From NCBI GenBank assembly GCA_016125385.1, contig WGLV01000032.1, forward strand, positions 62,001-126,000: 64,000 nucleotides of DNA, given 5' to 3'. This stretch comes from a bacterium (lineage in GTDB: Bacteria; Hinthialibacterota; Hinthialibacteria; Hinthialibacterales; Hinthialibacteraceae). Below, piece by piece: positions 1 through 9,481 of the stretch. The notes under the pieces were generated by a model that saw only the letters and a list, made by a program, of their open reading frames with translations, made no database searches and was not told where the DNA came from. Both the position numbers and the translations under genes were made by a program. The number at the start of each line of letters is the position of its first letter. Position 1 is the stretch's first letter.

Positions 1-1061
1 GGATTCTTGATGATGACTTTTCCCTTGCGGTTGGCGAACTCATGATTGCGGCCCCAGCAGTAGATAATCACGCCCAGCGCTTTCAAGCCATCCGGTTTGT
101 ATTTCTCGCCGTGTTTGATGATGCGCTCCAACACCTGGCGGGTAATGTCTGAATTCAGCTCCATGTTCTTTTGCTGCACGGCGCGGATCAGGTATTGGTT
201 GAAAAACATATCGAGATTGCGCAGCGCGCTGTCGTACAGTTGATCGGCGAGTTTGGAGACGTTATTCGTGGTGAGCAGCCGGTTGACTTTGCGGCCCAGC
301 CGCTGTTTCACCTCGTTCTCCACCGCGAATGAATATGAAAAGCCGATATTCCGCGCCACCGATACGCTGGAGGCGTTGGCCGATTGTTGCAGGCTTTCCG
401 CCAGGCCCAGCATGGTACGCGTTTCCTCGTCCATCTGTTTCAGGTTGGGCAGCGTTTCCGCCAGCGCGTCGAGGTAAATCGTGGGGTCTTCCGGCGCGGT
501 GGCGCCGTCGCCGGGGTGAGATGAATCCAGCAGGTCGATCATTTCATAGACGGCGCTTTTAAAGCCCGCGTCCAGATCCTGACTTTGCAGTTGCGCCTGC
601 AACTCCTGATTGAGGGCGTCGTCGGCGGGTTGGCCCGACTGGAGACACTCGTCGACCCGCTCGCGCAGGCGCCGCATCCGTTCGATTTGTTCGAAGATCG
701 CGTCGAGGCCTTTATACAGCGTATCGATTTCCGCGTCGATGCGCGACTTGCTTAATACGAACATGGCGCCGTACTGGCGCGCCAGCGCCCCTTCGTCAAA
801 CGTCCCCACCGCCGAGATCATGATGATGGGCAGGCTGGGATGAAGCCGTTTAACCTCACGGATCAGGTGCAGGCCCTCGTCGTGGCTGCGCATGTCGAGA
901 TCGGTTATGACCACGTGCGGGTCCGACTGATGAATCGTCTCCAGCCCCTTGTCGGCGTTTTCCGCCTCCAGCACCTGGTACCCCGCCAGCGTCAGATTGC
1001 GTTTGACCGCGTTCCGGTACTGCGCGTTATCGTCGACCAGTAACAAGCGTTTATCCGCCAT
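1..1061 (-). CDS. Response regulator (N-terminal REC domain) with long alpha-helical C-terminal region; 3' end truncated by window edge
   Basis: Minus-strand reading from ATG at 1059-1061 gives MADKRLLLVDDNAQYRNAVKRNLTLAGYQVLEAENADKGLETI...VVITDLDMRSHDEGLHLIREVKRLHPSLPIIMIS; REC DD...D motifs. Open to position 1. Not in the supplied ORF track because it is truncated. Confidence 0.85.
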   Translation of the reverse strand, partial: MADKRLLLVDDNAQYRNAVKRNLTLAGYQVLEAENADKGLETIHQSDPHVVITDLDMRSHDEGLHLIREVKRLHPSLPIIMISAVGTFDEGALARQYGAMFVLSKSRIDAEIDTLYKGLDAIFEQIERMRRLRERVDECLQSGQPADDALNQELQAQLQSQDLDAGFKSAVYEMIDLLDSSHPGDGATAPEDPTIYLDALAETLPNLKQMDEETRTMLGLAESLQQSANASSVSVARNIGFSYSFAVENEVKQRLGRKVNRLLTTNNVSKLADQLYDSALRNLDMFFNQYLIRAVQQKNMELNSDITRQVLERIIKHGEKYKPDGLKALGVIIYCWGRNHEFANRKGKVIIKN

Positions 1062-1082
1062 GATTCTCCCGTAAGTTTCAGA

Positions 1083-2078
1083 TCAGGCCAGCGGCAGGGC
1101 GGTTGGCTGGCCCGTTTCCGCCGACCGGTAGGCGCCCAGCGCGGCTTCCAGCGCCTTCAAGCCGTCGTTGCCGGTGATGGGAGACGGGGTCTTTCCCTCA
1201 ACGACGTTCAGAAATGATTGAATCAGTCCAAAGTCGATGTCGTCTCCCCAGTACGTCCATTCCGCCTTGACGGCGTCATTGTTATACACGTCGTATTTCT
1301 GATTGAAGGCGTCGACCGTGATCGAGCCTTTTTCTCCGACGATTTCCAGAGTCACGTCGCCCCAGGTGGGGAACGATTTGTTGGGGCGCGACCACGAAGT
1401 GTCGAGCGTGGCGAATATCCCCCCCTCGAATTCCAGTGACAGCGTCCCCGCGTCTTCCACGCTCAGCTCGGGATAAAACTGCGTACCCATTTCGGCGTAC
1501 ACCGAGGTGACCTCGCGTCCGAGAATCCAGCGCCACACGTCCAGCACGTGAACCGTGTGGTCGATCACCGCGCCGCCGCCTGAAAGCGCCTTGTCGACGA
1601 ACCATCCGCCCGGCATGGTTCCGCGGTTCGTTCCCTTCATACCGATGATCTCGCCCAGCTTGCCGTCCTGAATCAACTGCTTCGCCCTGAAAACCGGGGT
1701 GCTGAACCGGCAGGGAAACGCGATCATCAGCGCCGCGCCCGCTTTCTCGCAGGCGTCGATCATGATCCGCGCGTCAGTCAGATTGGTTGAGATCGGTTTC
1801 TCGCAGAGGATGGTCTTTTTCGCCTCAGCGGCTTGCAGGACGAAATCCTTGTGTTTCGAATTCTCGCTGCAGATCACCACGCCGTCGCTCGCGTCGAGCA
1901 GCCCGCCGCACGTTTCGATGAATGAAATGCCCAGTTGCGAGGCGATCTCGCGCCCCCGGGCTGGGTCGTCGTCATACAGACCCGAGATCTCGCATCGGCC
2001 GGCGAGTTTCTTCAGTTGAGCCGCGTAACTGTGCGCGTGCAGATGGGCGAATGAGATCAGTCCGATTCGGGTTGTCAT
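1083..2078 (-). CDS. Gfo/Idh/MocA family oxidoreductase
   Basis: 331 aa; NAD-binding start, CEKPISTN motif, GGGAVIDHTVHVLDVWRWILG typical of the family. Confidence 0.9.
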   Translation of the reverse strand: MTTRIGLISFAHLHAHSYAAQLKKLAGRCEISGLYDDDPARGREIASQLGISFIETCGGLLDASDGVVICSENSKHKDFVLQAAEAKKTILCEKPISTNLTDARIMIDACEKAGAALMIAFPCRFSTPVFRAKQLIQDGKLGEIIGMKGTNRGTMPGGWFVDKALSGGGAVIDHTVHVLDVWRWILGREVTSVYAEMGTQFYPELSVEDAGTLSLEFEGGIFATLDTSWSRPNKSFPTWGDVTLEIVGEKGSITVDAFNQKYDVYNNDAVKAEWTYWGDDIDFGLIQSFLNVVEGKTPSPITGNDGLKALEAALGAYRSAETGQPTALPLA

Positions 2079-2101
2079 CTGGCTTCGTTCCTTCCCGTAG
2101 G

Positions 2102-3091
2102 TTACGCGGCCGCGCCGGTCTGAACGGCCTGGTTCAGTTCCATCGATTTCGCGGCGGCTTCCACCAGCGCGAGCGCTTCCAGCGCCTCTTCGGCGGGAGC
2201 GGGGTTATCGCCCTCGCCTTTTACGGCGGCGAGAAATTTTTCCATCATCAGAAAATGCGCCGGTTTGATGATCGGGCTTTCTGAAAAATAACTGCGTCCG
2301 TTGCTGTTGAAGTCGATCAGTGAGATCTGCAGCGACACCGCGCCCAGATTGTCATACCGGATCAGGCCCTTGTCTCCCGCGAACTCGGCGTCCAGACAGA
2401 ACTGGCCGTAATGACACCATGACGTTTCAACATGGGCGATCGCCCCGCTTTTCATCCGCAGCACGGCCAGCGCGTAGTCGAGCCGGTCCAGTTCGCGGCG
2501 TCCGTACAGCCCCCGGCAGTAGATCCGTTCCACCGGGCCGAAAGTCCACAGCAGGTAATCGAGTTCGTGAATCATCCCGTCGAGAATCGCGCCCCCGCTG
2601 GCGGCGATGTTGGCGTACCACCCCCGGGGGTGCGGCGTGCGCCGTGACAGGCGGATCACGCCCGGCGTTCCGATGGCGCCCCCCTGAACGCGCGCCCGCA
2701 TGCCTTCATATTCCGAATAGCATCGCAGGGTGTGCCCAACCGTCATGACCACGCCGCTCTGCCTGGCGGCTTCGACGGCTTCCCGTCCATCCTTGAGAGT
2801 TCGCGCCACCGGGGTCTCGAGGTAAACGTGTTTTCCGGCTTGCGCGGCGTTACGCGCCTGAAAGGCGTGAAAGGGAGTCGGACTGGCGATGACCACTACG
2901 TCGATGTCGTCGCGTTCGATCAACGCCTGCGATTCGGTCAGCGCGTCGGCTTTGTATGCGTCCGCCACCGCCTTGGCGTTCGCGGGGTGAGAGTCCGCCA
3001 CCGCGGCGAGTTTCACGCCGGGCAGATGCCTGAAGGTTTCCGCGTGCGCGCGGCCCACGTTTCCCGCGCCGATCAATCCGATGCGTATCAT
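2102..3091 (-). CDS. Gfo/Idh/MocA family oxidoreductase
   Basis: 329 aa; GLIGAGNVGRAHAETF Rossmann motif, ETPVARTL, SGGAILDGMIHELDYLLW. Confidence 0.92.
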   Translation of the reverse strand: MIRIGLIGAGNVGRAHAETFRHLPGVKLAAVADSHPANAKAVADAYKADALTESQALIERDDIDVVVIASPTPFHAFQARNAAQAGKHVYLETPVARTLKDGREAVEAARQSGVVMTVGHTLRCYSEYEGMRARVQGGAIGTPGVIRLSRRTPHPRGWYANIAASGGAILDGMIHELDYLLWTFGPVERIYCRGLYGRRELDRLDYALAVLRMKSGAIAHVETSWCHYGQFCLDAEFAGDKGLIRYDNLGAVSLQISLIDFNSNGRSYFSESPIIKPAHFLMMEKFLAAVKGEGDNPAPAEEALEALALVEAAAKSMELNQAVQTGAAA

Positions 3092-3212
3092 GCGGCGATC
3101 TCCTTGGTTGGGTTCGGTCGTCCGTCCGGTCCAGGGCGGCGCCGCCCGGGCGCCGCGTCTTTACTTCAATTCAGTATACGGTACTGGAAAACCGCTTCAA
3201 ATTCCATTCGTG

Positions 3213-4874
3213 CTACATGCGCTCCGGCGCGTCGACTTTCAACAGCGACAGCCCGTTGCGCATCACCCGCTGAACGCCCAACACCAGCTTCATCCGCGCG
3301 CGGCTGCCTTCCGGGTCGTCCTGATCGAGTACGCGCTGCGCCTGGTAATAGCCATGAAACGTCTTCGCCAGGTCTTCGAGATAGGCGGGTACGAGGTGCG
3401 CTTCCAGCCGTTCCGCCGCGTCCATCACCACGTTGGGGTAAAAGAACAACTTCAACAGCAGTTCGCGTTCGCGTTCTCCCCGAAGCGGCGCGGGGTCGAT
3501 CCCATCGAGGTTGGGCGCGCGGTCGATGCCGCGTTCTTCCGCTTTCTGTTCGATGCTGCATGTCCGGGCGTGAACGTATTGCAGATAATAGACCGGGTTG
3601 TCCATCGACTGCCGCTTGGCCAGGTCCCAGTCGAAGATCATTTGCGAGTTGTAACTGCGTTGCGCGAAGAAATAGCGGGTGACGTCCGCCCCCAGTTCGT
3701 CGACCATGTCGGCCAGCGTCATGAACTGCCCTTCGCGCGTCGAGAGTTTGATCTTCTCGCCGCCGCGTTCGATGCTCACCATCTGGTTCAACAGGTAATT
3801 CAGCGCGTTCAGCCGGTAGCCCAGTATCGTCAGCGCGATCTTGACCCGTTCCACCTGGCTGTGGTGGTCGTGGCCCATCACGTTGACCAGCAGGTCGAAG
3901 CCGCGCGCGTACTTCTCACGATGGTAGGCGATGTCGGGCGTTACGTAGGTCGGCTCGCCGTCGCTTTTCACCAGCACCCGGTCCTTGTCGTCGCCCTGAT
4001 CGGTGCTTTTCAGCCACAACGCCCCATCCTGTTCGTAAGTGGCGCCCTGGGCGGTTAGTTCGTCGATCGTCTGGCGCACGCTTCCGTTTTCATGCAGCGA
4101 GCGTTCGCTGAAGGTCGTGTCGAACCGCACCCGCAGCTTGCGCAGATCGTCCATGATGACCGACATCAACACGTCGGCGGCGAACTCGGTGAAGGGGCGC
4201 CATTCGCCGCTTTCTAACAGCGAATCGCCTTTCGCCGTCTTGACCGCCGCCGCGATGTAGCGGATGTAATCGCCCTTGTATCCATTTTCCGGAAGCGCTT
4301 CATCAAGACCGAATAGCTGCCAGTAGCGCGCCCGCACCGAGCGGCCCAGCATCTCCATCTGAACGCCCGCGTCGTTGTAGTAATACTCGCGCGTCACCTC
4401 GTATCCCACCGCTTCCAGCAGCGAGGCGGCCGTGTCGCCCACGATGGCCCCGCGCACGTGCCCTACGTGCAGCGGGCCGGTCGGGTTCGCGCTGACGAAC
4501 TCGACCATCGCTTTTTTGCCCGCGTACTTCGCCGAGCGCCCATACGCCGAATCCTGCTTCAGCGCCGCGCCCAGCGTGTTGAGCAGAACCTGGCTCGATA
4601 ACGAGACGTTGATGAAGCCCGGGCCGGCCGCGCTCGCCTTTTCAATAGAGGGATGACCGCTCAGCCGCATGACGATCTCACCCGCCAGTTCGCGGGGATT
4701 CCGTTTCAGCGATTTCGCCCAGTTGAACGCGGCGGTGGTGGTCAGGTCGCCGTGGCTCAGGTCGCGCGCCGGAGAAAAACCCGCCGGTTCGGCCTGATCG
4801 AAGGCGTCGCCCAGAATGTCGCGGGCGGCCTCCTGCAAAACCTGGTTCAGTTCATCAACAACGTCAAAGTACAC
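3213..4874 (-). CDS. argS: Arginine--tRNA ligase
   Basis: 553 aa; FVSANPTGPLHVGHVRGAIVGD (HIGH region), KIKLSTREGQFMTLADMVDE (KMSKS-equivalent), C-terminal DALR-type domain. Confidence 0.95.
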   Translation of the reverse strand: MYFDVVDELNQVLQEAARDILGDAFDQAEPAGFSPARDLSHGDLTTTAAFNWAKSLKRNPRELAGEIVMRLSGHPSIEKASAAGPGFINVSLSSQVLLNTLGAALKQDSAYGRSAKYAGKKAMVEFVSANPTGPLHVGHVRGAIVGDTAASLLEAVGYEVTREYYYNDAGVQMEMLGRSVRARYWQLFGLDEALPENGYKGDYIRYIAAAVKTAKGDSLLESGEWRPFTEFAADVLMSVIMDDLRKLRVRFDTTFSERSLHENGSVRQTIDELTAQGATYEQDGALWLKSTDQGDDKDRVLVKSDGEPTYVTPDIAYHREKYARGFDLLVNVMGHDHHSQVERVKIALTILGYRLNALNYLLNQMVSIERGGEKIKLSTREGQFMTLADMVDELGADVTRYFFAQRSYNSQMIFDWDLAKRQSMDNPVYYLQYVHARTCSIEQKAEERGIDRAPNLDGIDPAPLRGERERELLLKLFFYPNVVMDAAERLEAHLVPAYLEDLAKTFHGYYQAQRVLDQDDPEGSRARMKLVLGVQRVMRNGLSLLKVDAPERM

Positions 4875-7629
4875 GCTCGAAAACCTCCACGGTGATGGGG
4901 CCGATTACGCCGGCCGGTTCGGGTTCGGGTTGAAATCGGTTGAACGAATCGTTGGCGACGCGAAATTCGATCAGGTTGCGGCCCGGCTTGAACAAACCGG
5001 TGGTCTCTATGCGCCACGGCGCGCGCCAGCGCCGCCCGGCGAACTGTTCGTTGATATAGAGTTCAACCGCGTGCAGCACCTCGGTGAAACACGTCATGCT
5101 GCGCCGGTTGGCGTAATCCTCCGGCCAGTCGATCGTCTGCCGGTAGACGCCCACCCCGCAGAAATAGGGATACCCGGCCGTCGTCCAGCTCACGGCGCCG
5201 ATCCGGTCCCTCGGATGCGTGAGACAATCCGTTCCGTTGTATTGTTTAACGGTGAAGTCGCCCTCCAGCCACACCGGGCCGAACTGCGCCCGCGCGTCGC
5301 TCCATGTCGCCGAGCGAACCAGTTCGATCGCGTTATCGCCAATCTGAGTGAACTGGCTGATTTCCGCGCATGAGGGATCCCCCCACCGGTCGAAGAACAA
5401 TTCCTGCCCGTTCAACAGAACCAGATCGTCGTGCTCCAGCCCCATGATCTTCAACTGCAGGGGGGTGATTCGCTTGTTCAGTTTGAAAACGGTCGAATAA
5501 AAATGCTCCAGCCGGCGTTCACCCGGTTCCGTCTCGGGATCGCGCGCCTGTTCGTAATACCAGCGGAACAGGGGAGCCTGGTTGCCGTTTCGCGTAAAGA
5601 AAAAAAACGGCGCTTTAACCGCGATGGCGTCAGCGTGACTCTGCGGCGTCAGCGGAGTGGGCGCTTCATCCGATTTGTGCATCACCGCCAGCGTGGAGCC
5701 GAACGGTTGCAAGCGAATCGCGGCCGCATGGTTGCGATCTACGCTTCGTACGCAGACGCCCGTGGCTGGGTCGGCTTCGCTGATCCGTGAGTATCCCGTT
5801 TCGACCGGCGTGGAGATGACTTGCGGTTCGTCCGTCTGCGCGAACAACAGGTACAACCGCTCCGTCGCGGTCTGCACGCACCGCGCGAACAACACCGCTT
5901 TCTCTTTCATATCGGGCAGCAGCGGCTTCACCCAGTCTTTCAACGTATCCATCCAGCCATCCTGACGGATGCGTACCGTATCCAGTTCGTCCGCCAGGGG
6001 TGAAAAATACGAATCGCCGCTTTCGAGATCGCCGTTCTCGGCGGCGAGGTCGGGCGCGCGGCCCGCGAACAGAATCAGCCCGCCCTGGTCAGCCAGCCGG
6101 GTCAGTTCGATCGCGGCGCTTTTTCCAATCAGCCGCAGGGGCGGAACCAGAATCAGACTGTAGCGGCGCTGCTTTCCATCGCTGGAACGCAGCGAGTAAA
6201 AGCCCTCCTCATCCACCTCGAGGCATGACAATTGAGTCTCGTACATCCAGTCCAGAGAGTACCGTTCGGCCCGCAAGCCGAGTTCCATCTCGTACCAGGA
6301 CTGCTTGGCTTCGACCAGTTGTTGTGAACCGGCTTCGGTAAAGGGAAACCGTGCGTAATCCGTCACGCCCGCGTCGAGCATCAGGATGGAAACTTCTTCC
6401 GTGCCGTATTCAGCCAGCGCGCTCAGCCGCGCGGCGTATGATGCGACGCCGTCCATCCACGGCTGACACGGTTCATGATACGCTTCGTCTTCGCCGTGAT
6501 CGTTTTCCATTCGAGGCGCCAGCGAGGGAGCAAGATTGACTTCGCGCCGGAACCCCGCCAGAAAATCGTTATCGATAAAATAAGCCAGCCGGGCGGGCGT
6601 GTCCGAGTTGCGTTGGCTCATGTCGCCCCAAGCCGCTTCGCCTTCCATCCAGGCGTGCAGCGGCGCCGAGAGCGTGGGCGCGCCCAGTGGAACCGGCGGC
6701 GGCGCCAGAAAACACAGGTTGGCGTTTTTCCACCCGAGCGCTTCGTAGGCCTCGCGAACCGGCTGAAAGTATGAATCGCGCCATAGCGTACACATCGCCC
6801 GGCGGTACAGAATACGGTGCTTCAGTGAGTGATCGTCTTCTTCGTCAAACAGCCCGGGGATCGATTCCAGCGCGTCTTTTTTATACATCAGGGTAAACGC
6901 GTCGCTGAAATCTTCGCCCCACGGCGCGCCGGTGTAATAGAATTCCTGCCAGGCGATGCGGGGCCAGTACACGCCGTCGATGACCGTGCGCGCGTCGTGC
7001 AGCACCTCGCCCAGCGCCGAGGCGGTTTCGTGAATCAGCGCTTTGACCGCGGCGGGGTGAAACGGATTCAGCGTGTAGTCGTATTCATGCCGTTCGAACG
7101 CCCAGAAGCGCTCCACCGCCAGCGGCGTCAAACCTTCGACCCTGCCGTTGCGGTACAACTGGCTGATATCCATCGCGCGTCCGCCTTCGGTGATCCCCAG
7201 AATCAGTGGATCGTTCAGCGGTTCCGGCAGCGTCCACAACACACGTTCGCCCGATCGCACGTCGTGCCGCCCGGCGTATTCCAGCGTCTGCATGCGAAAG
7301 CCGGGCTCCGATTCCGCCAGTTGCATGGCGGTCAGACTGGTGAGGCTCAGCGGACCGCCGTGCAGCCAGACGCTCAACCCCAGTTCGCGCGCTTTGTGCG
7401 CCGCCGTAACCACGATAGAGGCCGAGTGTAACGAGCTGAGCAGCGATTGAACGCAGGCCGGCTCGATGACCACGCCGCCCCATCCCTGTTCACGGATCGC
7501 GCGCAGGTGGCGTTCGACGTCCGTCTCCCCCCAATCGGGCGCGAAAGGCCACACCGTCAAGGGTTTGACGTGTTGGGCGGGGCGTTGCAATCGAGTCAAC
7601 CAGTCCATGACGAGTCCTGAATTCTCCAC
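4864..7629 (-). CDS. Large glycoside hydrolase-like protein with C-terminal GH2-type sugar-binding/jelly-roll domain (GH106-like or unclassified)
   Basis: 921 aa; N-terminal WGGVVIEP...TIM-barrel-like region, C-terminal VSWTTAGYPYFCGVGVYRQTIDWPEDY...HAVELYINEQFAGRRWRAPWRIETTGLFKPGRNLIEFRVAN typical of GH2 sugar-binding domains. Confidence 0.7.
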   Translation of the reverse strand: MENSGLVMDWLTRLQRPAQHVKPLTVWPFAPDWGETDVERHLRAIREQGWGGVVIEPACVQSLLSSLHSASIVVTAAHKARELGLSVWLHGGPLSLTSLTAMQLAESEPGFRMQTLEYAGRHDVRSGERVLWTLPEPLNDPLILGITEGGRAMDISQLYRNGRVEGLTPLAVERFWAFERHEYDYTLNPFHPAAVKALIHETASALGEVLHDARTVIDGVYWPRIAWQEFYYTGAPWGEDFSDAFTLMYKKDALESIPGLFDEEDDHSLKHRILYRRAMCTLWRDSYFQPVREAYEALGWKNANLCFLAPPPVPLGAPTLSAPLHAWMEGEAAWGDMSQRNSDTPARLAYFIDNDFLAGFRREVNLAPSLAPRMENDHGEDEAYHEPCQPWMDGVASYAARLSALAEYGTEEVSILMLDAGVTDYARFPFTEAGSQQLVEAKQSWYEMELGLRAERYSLDWMYETQLSCLEVDEEGFYSLRSSDGKQRRYSLILVPPLRLIGKSAAIELTRLADQGGLILFAGRAPDLAAENGDLESGDSYFSPLADELDTVRIRQDGWMDTLKDWVKPLLPDMKEKAVLFARCVQTATERLYLLFAQTDEPQVISTPVETGYSRISEADPATGVCVRSVDRNHAAAIRLQPFGSTLAVMHKSDEAPTPLTPQSHADAIAVKAPFFFFTRNGNQAPLFRWYYEQARDPETEPGERRLEHFYSTVFKLNKRITPLQLKIMGLEHDDLVLLNGQELFFDRWGDPSCAEISQFTQIGDNAIELVRSATWSDARAQFGPVWLEGDFTVKQYNGTDCLTHPRDRIGAVSWTTAGYPYFCGVGVYRQTIDWPEDYANRRSMTCFTEVLHAVELYINEQFAGRRWRAPWRIETTGLFKPGRNLIEFRVANDSFNRFQPEPEPAGVIGPITVEVFERVL

Positions 7630-7881
7630 GGATAACGGGGTGAATACCGTGTGGCGGCGGTTTGCCGTAGGGTATGGTATCAGCGCTGGCGCCGCCTCAA
7701 AAGGGAGAGATTCGCGCCGATTTCATGGCCTCCATCTTCTCCATCTCGCTAAATGAATGCGGACAACCGTCTTGAATTAGCAGGCGTGAATAAAATCGCT
7801 TCTCCGCGCCCGTTTCTTCTCATAATAATCATTGATTCCGATCAACGAATCATTCTTGTCGTCGATAATCCAAACCTCTCT

Positions 7882-8031
7882 GAATCACCGATCCCGAATA
7901 TCCATTTCATCCTGTCCGCATCCCGATTAAGACAAAACACACGTTGACTGATCTCAATCTCGCTTTCCCCAGCGCCAACGAGCGCGCTTGATACGCACAA
8001 TCCAAATACTCGCCAAAACCGCTGGCTGGCC
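7882..8031. repeat. Direct repeat copy 1 (partner 8368-8516), with an 81-bp core that looks identical
   Basis: Core atctcaatctcgctttccccagcgccaacgagcgcgcttgatacgcacaatccaaatactcgccaaaaccgctggctggcc at 7951-8031 recurs at 8436-8516; flanking gaatcaccgat...tttcatcctgtccgcatcc is diverged but shared. Confidence 0.9.
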
Positions 8032-8207
8032 TCAGGCGGTGCCTGCGCCCGCCGGGTGAAACTTTTGCGAGCGAATGCGGCCATTGGCGGAGCGCCGCCT
8101 GAGCGGGAAAAGTTTTACCCAAGGGCGCGGATGAAATCATGATCAGATTAGGACCAACGAAGCCGCCTGATCCGCACAATCCCCATACCTACCTGGGCGT
8201 TGCCGTT

Positions 8208-8254
8208 CGCCCCGTCAGGGGCGGATGCTTGTAGCCCAGCCTTTCAAGGTTGGG
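8208..8254. repeat. Twin-hairpin (REP-like) structured element
   Basis: CGCCCC-gtca-GGGGCG (8208-8223) followed by CCCAGCCTT-tc-AAGGTTGGG (8235-8254, one G-U wobble), in a non-coding region. Confidence 0.5.
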
Positions 8255-8367
8255 TATGGCAGGGTACAAAGCCGTTTTTTCGTGTGCTTCTTTCATTTCG
8301 AGTTTTCGTGATTCAAAGAGCGAAATCAATAATGACAAATGTCTCCGATAAATCGTAATAGTCCACC

Positions 8368-8516
8368 GAATCACCGATCATGAATATCTTTTTCATCCTG
8401 TCCGCATCCTGCTTCAGACAAAACACGATGAATATATCTCAATCTCGCTTTCCCCAGCGCCAACGAGCGCGCTTGATACGCACAATCCAAATACTCGCCA
8501 AAACCGCTGGCTGGCC
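8368..8516. repeat. Direct repeat copy 2 (partner 7882-8031)
   Basis: See copy 1; fixed offset of 485 bp in the core. Confidence 0.9.
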
Positions 8517-8897
8517 GCCAGCCGCGAATTAAGCCGCCTGAATTGCGGTTCTCTCGCGATAGGTGAAGCGCTTCACGTCAAAACCCGTTGCACGCTTTCT
8601 GGGCCGCTCGTTTCATACGGCGGCGCCGGTTTGTGGAAGTTTCCGCTCGCGCAAAAATGGAACGTCCGGTGAAAGGACGAAGAATTACGGGACGCCTCAA
8701 CGAGATTCAGGATTCACGTTGGGCCCAACGAAGCCTTTGACAAAGATGTGATAACGGTTGTTCGAAACGTTTGCGGATGCAAGAACTATCTTCGAATTAA
8801 ACCTTGATCGCCTCGGCGGCATTAGGTGTAGGAAACGTACTGTCCACCATCCTCAAACTGTGTTTTAGCGGTCGAAGACAGAAAGCGAATTTTAGTG

Positions 8898-8926
8898 TTG
8901 ACACAATAGTTGTTATAACGTATATT
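8898..8926 (+). promoter_or_regulatory. Sigma70-type promoter for marR-like gene
   Basis: TTGACA (8898-8903) - 17 nt - TATATT (8921-8926), about 23 bp upstream of the ATG at 8949; palindrome gttataac at 8912-8919 lies in the spacer. Confidence 0.75.
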
Positions 8927-8948
8927 ATGGGTGTGAGGTGAAAAAAAC

Positions 8949-9419
8949 ATGACTCGTGAACGCCTGATGCGTGAATTGATCCAGACCCGGCCCTTCGACC
9001 CACCGGAAGCCGAAGCGTTTTTCAATCTGTTGAAGACGGAGGAGATGCTCTCTACCCGCCTGGCTGAAACGCTGAAACCATTCGGTCTCACGCCGTCTCA
9101 ATACAACGCGCTGCGTATCGTGAATGGCTCCGGCGTGGAGGGCATCCCAAGCCTGGAGATCGGCGAACGTCTCATTACCCGTGTGCCCGACGTGACCCGC
9201 ATGATCGACCGCCTTGTCGAAAAAGGTCTGGTCGAACGCCGCCGCTCTGATCGAGACCGCCGCGTCGTGCGGGTGTTTATCACTCCTGCGGGTAAGCAGC
9301 TGGTTGAATCGGCGGTCAAACCCTTGCGTAAGTTTCAGAAACAATGGATCGGCGTATTATCCGATGACGATCAGGCTGAGTTGAATCGGCTTCTTTATAA
9401 GCTGAGGTACAGAGATTGA
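8949..9419 (+). CDS. MarR family transcriptional regulator
   Basis: 156 aa; LTPSQYNALRIVNGSGVEGIPSLEIGERLITRVPDVTRMIDRLVEKGLVERRRSDRDRRVVRVFITPAG winged helix. Confidence 0.95.
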   Translation: MTRERLMRELIQTRPFDPPEAEAFFNLLKTEEMLSTRLAETLKPFGLTPSQYNALRIVNGSGVEGIPSLEIGERLITRVPDVTRMIDRLVEKGLVERRRSDRDRRVVRVFITPAGKQLVESAVKPLRKFQKQWIGVLSDDDQAELNRLLYKLRYRD

Positions 9420-9481
9420 GTTTTTTCCCCCTCTGGGGTTTTTGTGCTACCCTTCTGAATAAACGCTCCTGAACCGGACCG

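Noticed and set aside
8189-8374. 61-aa minus-strand ORF (AIPNLERLGYKHPPLTGRTATPR)
   Set aside because: Covers the twin-hairpin repeat element; more likely a spurious ORF over structured non-coding DNA.
7640-8940. Insertion sequence
   Set aside because: No transposase-like ORF, no clear terminal inverted repeats or target duplication seen; kept only as a repeat island.
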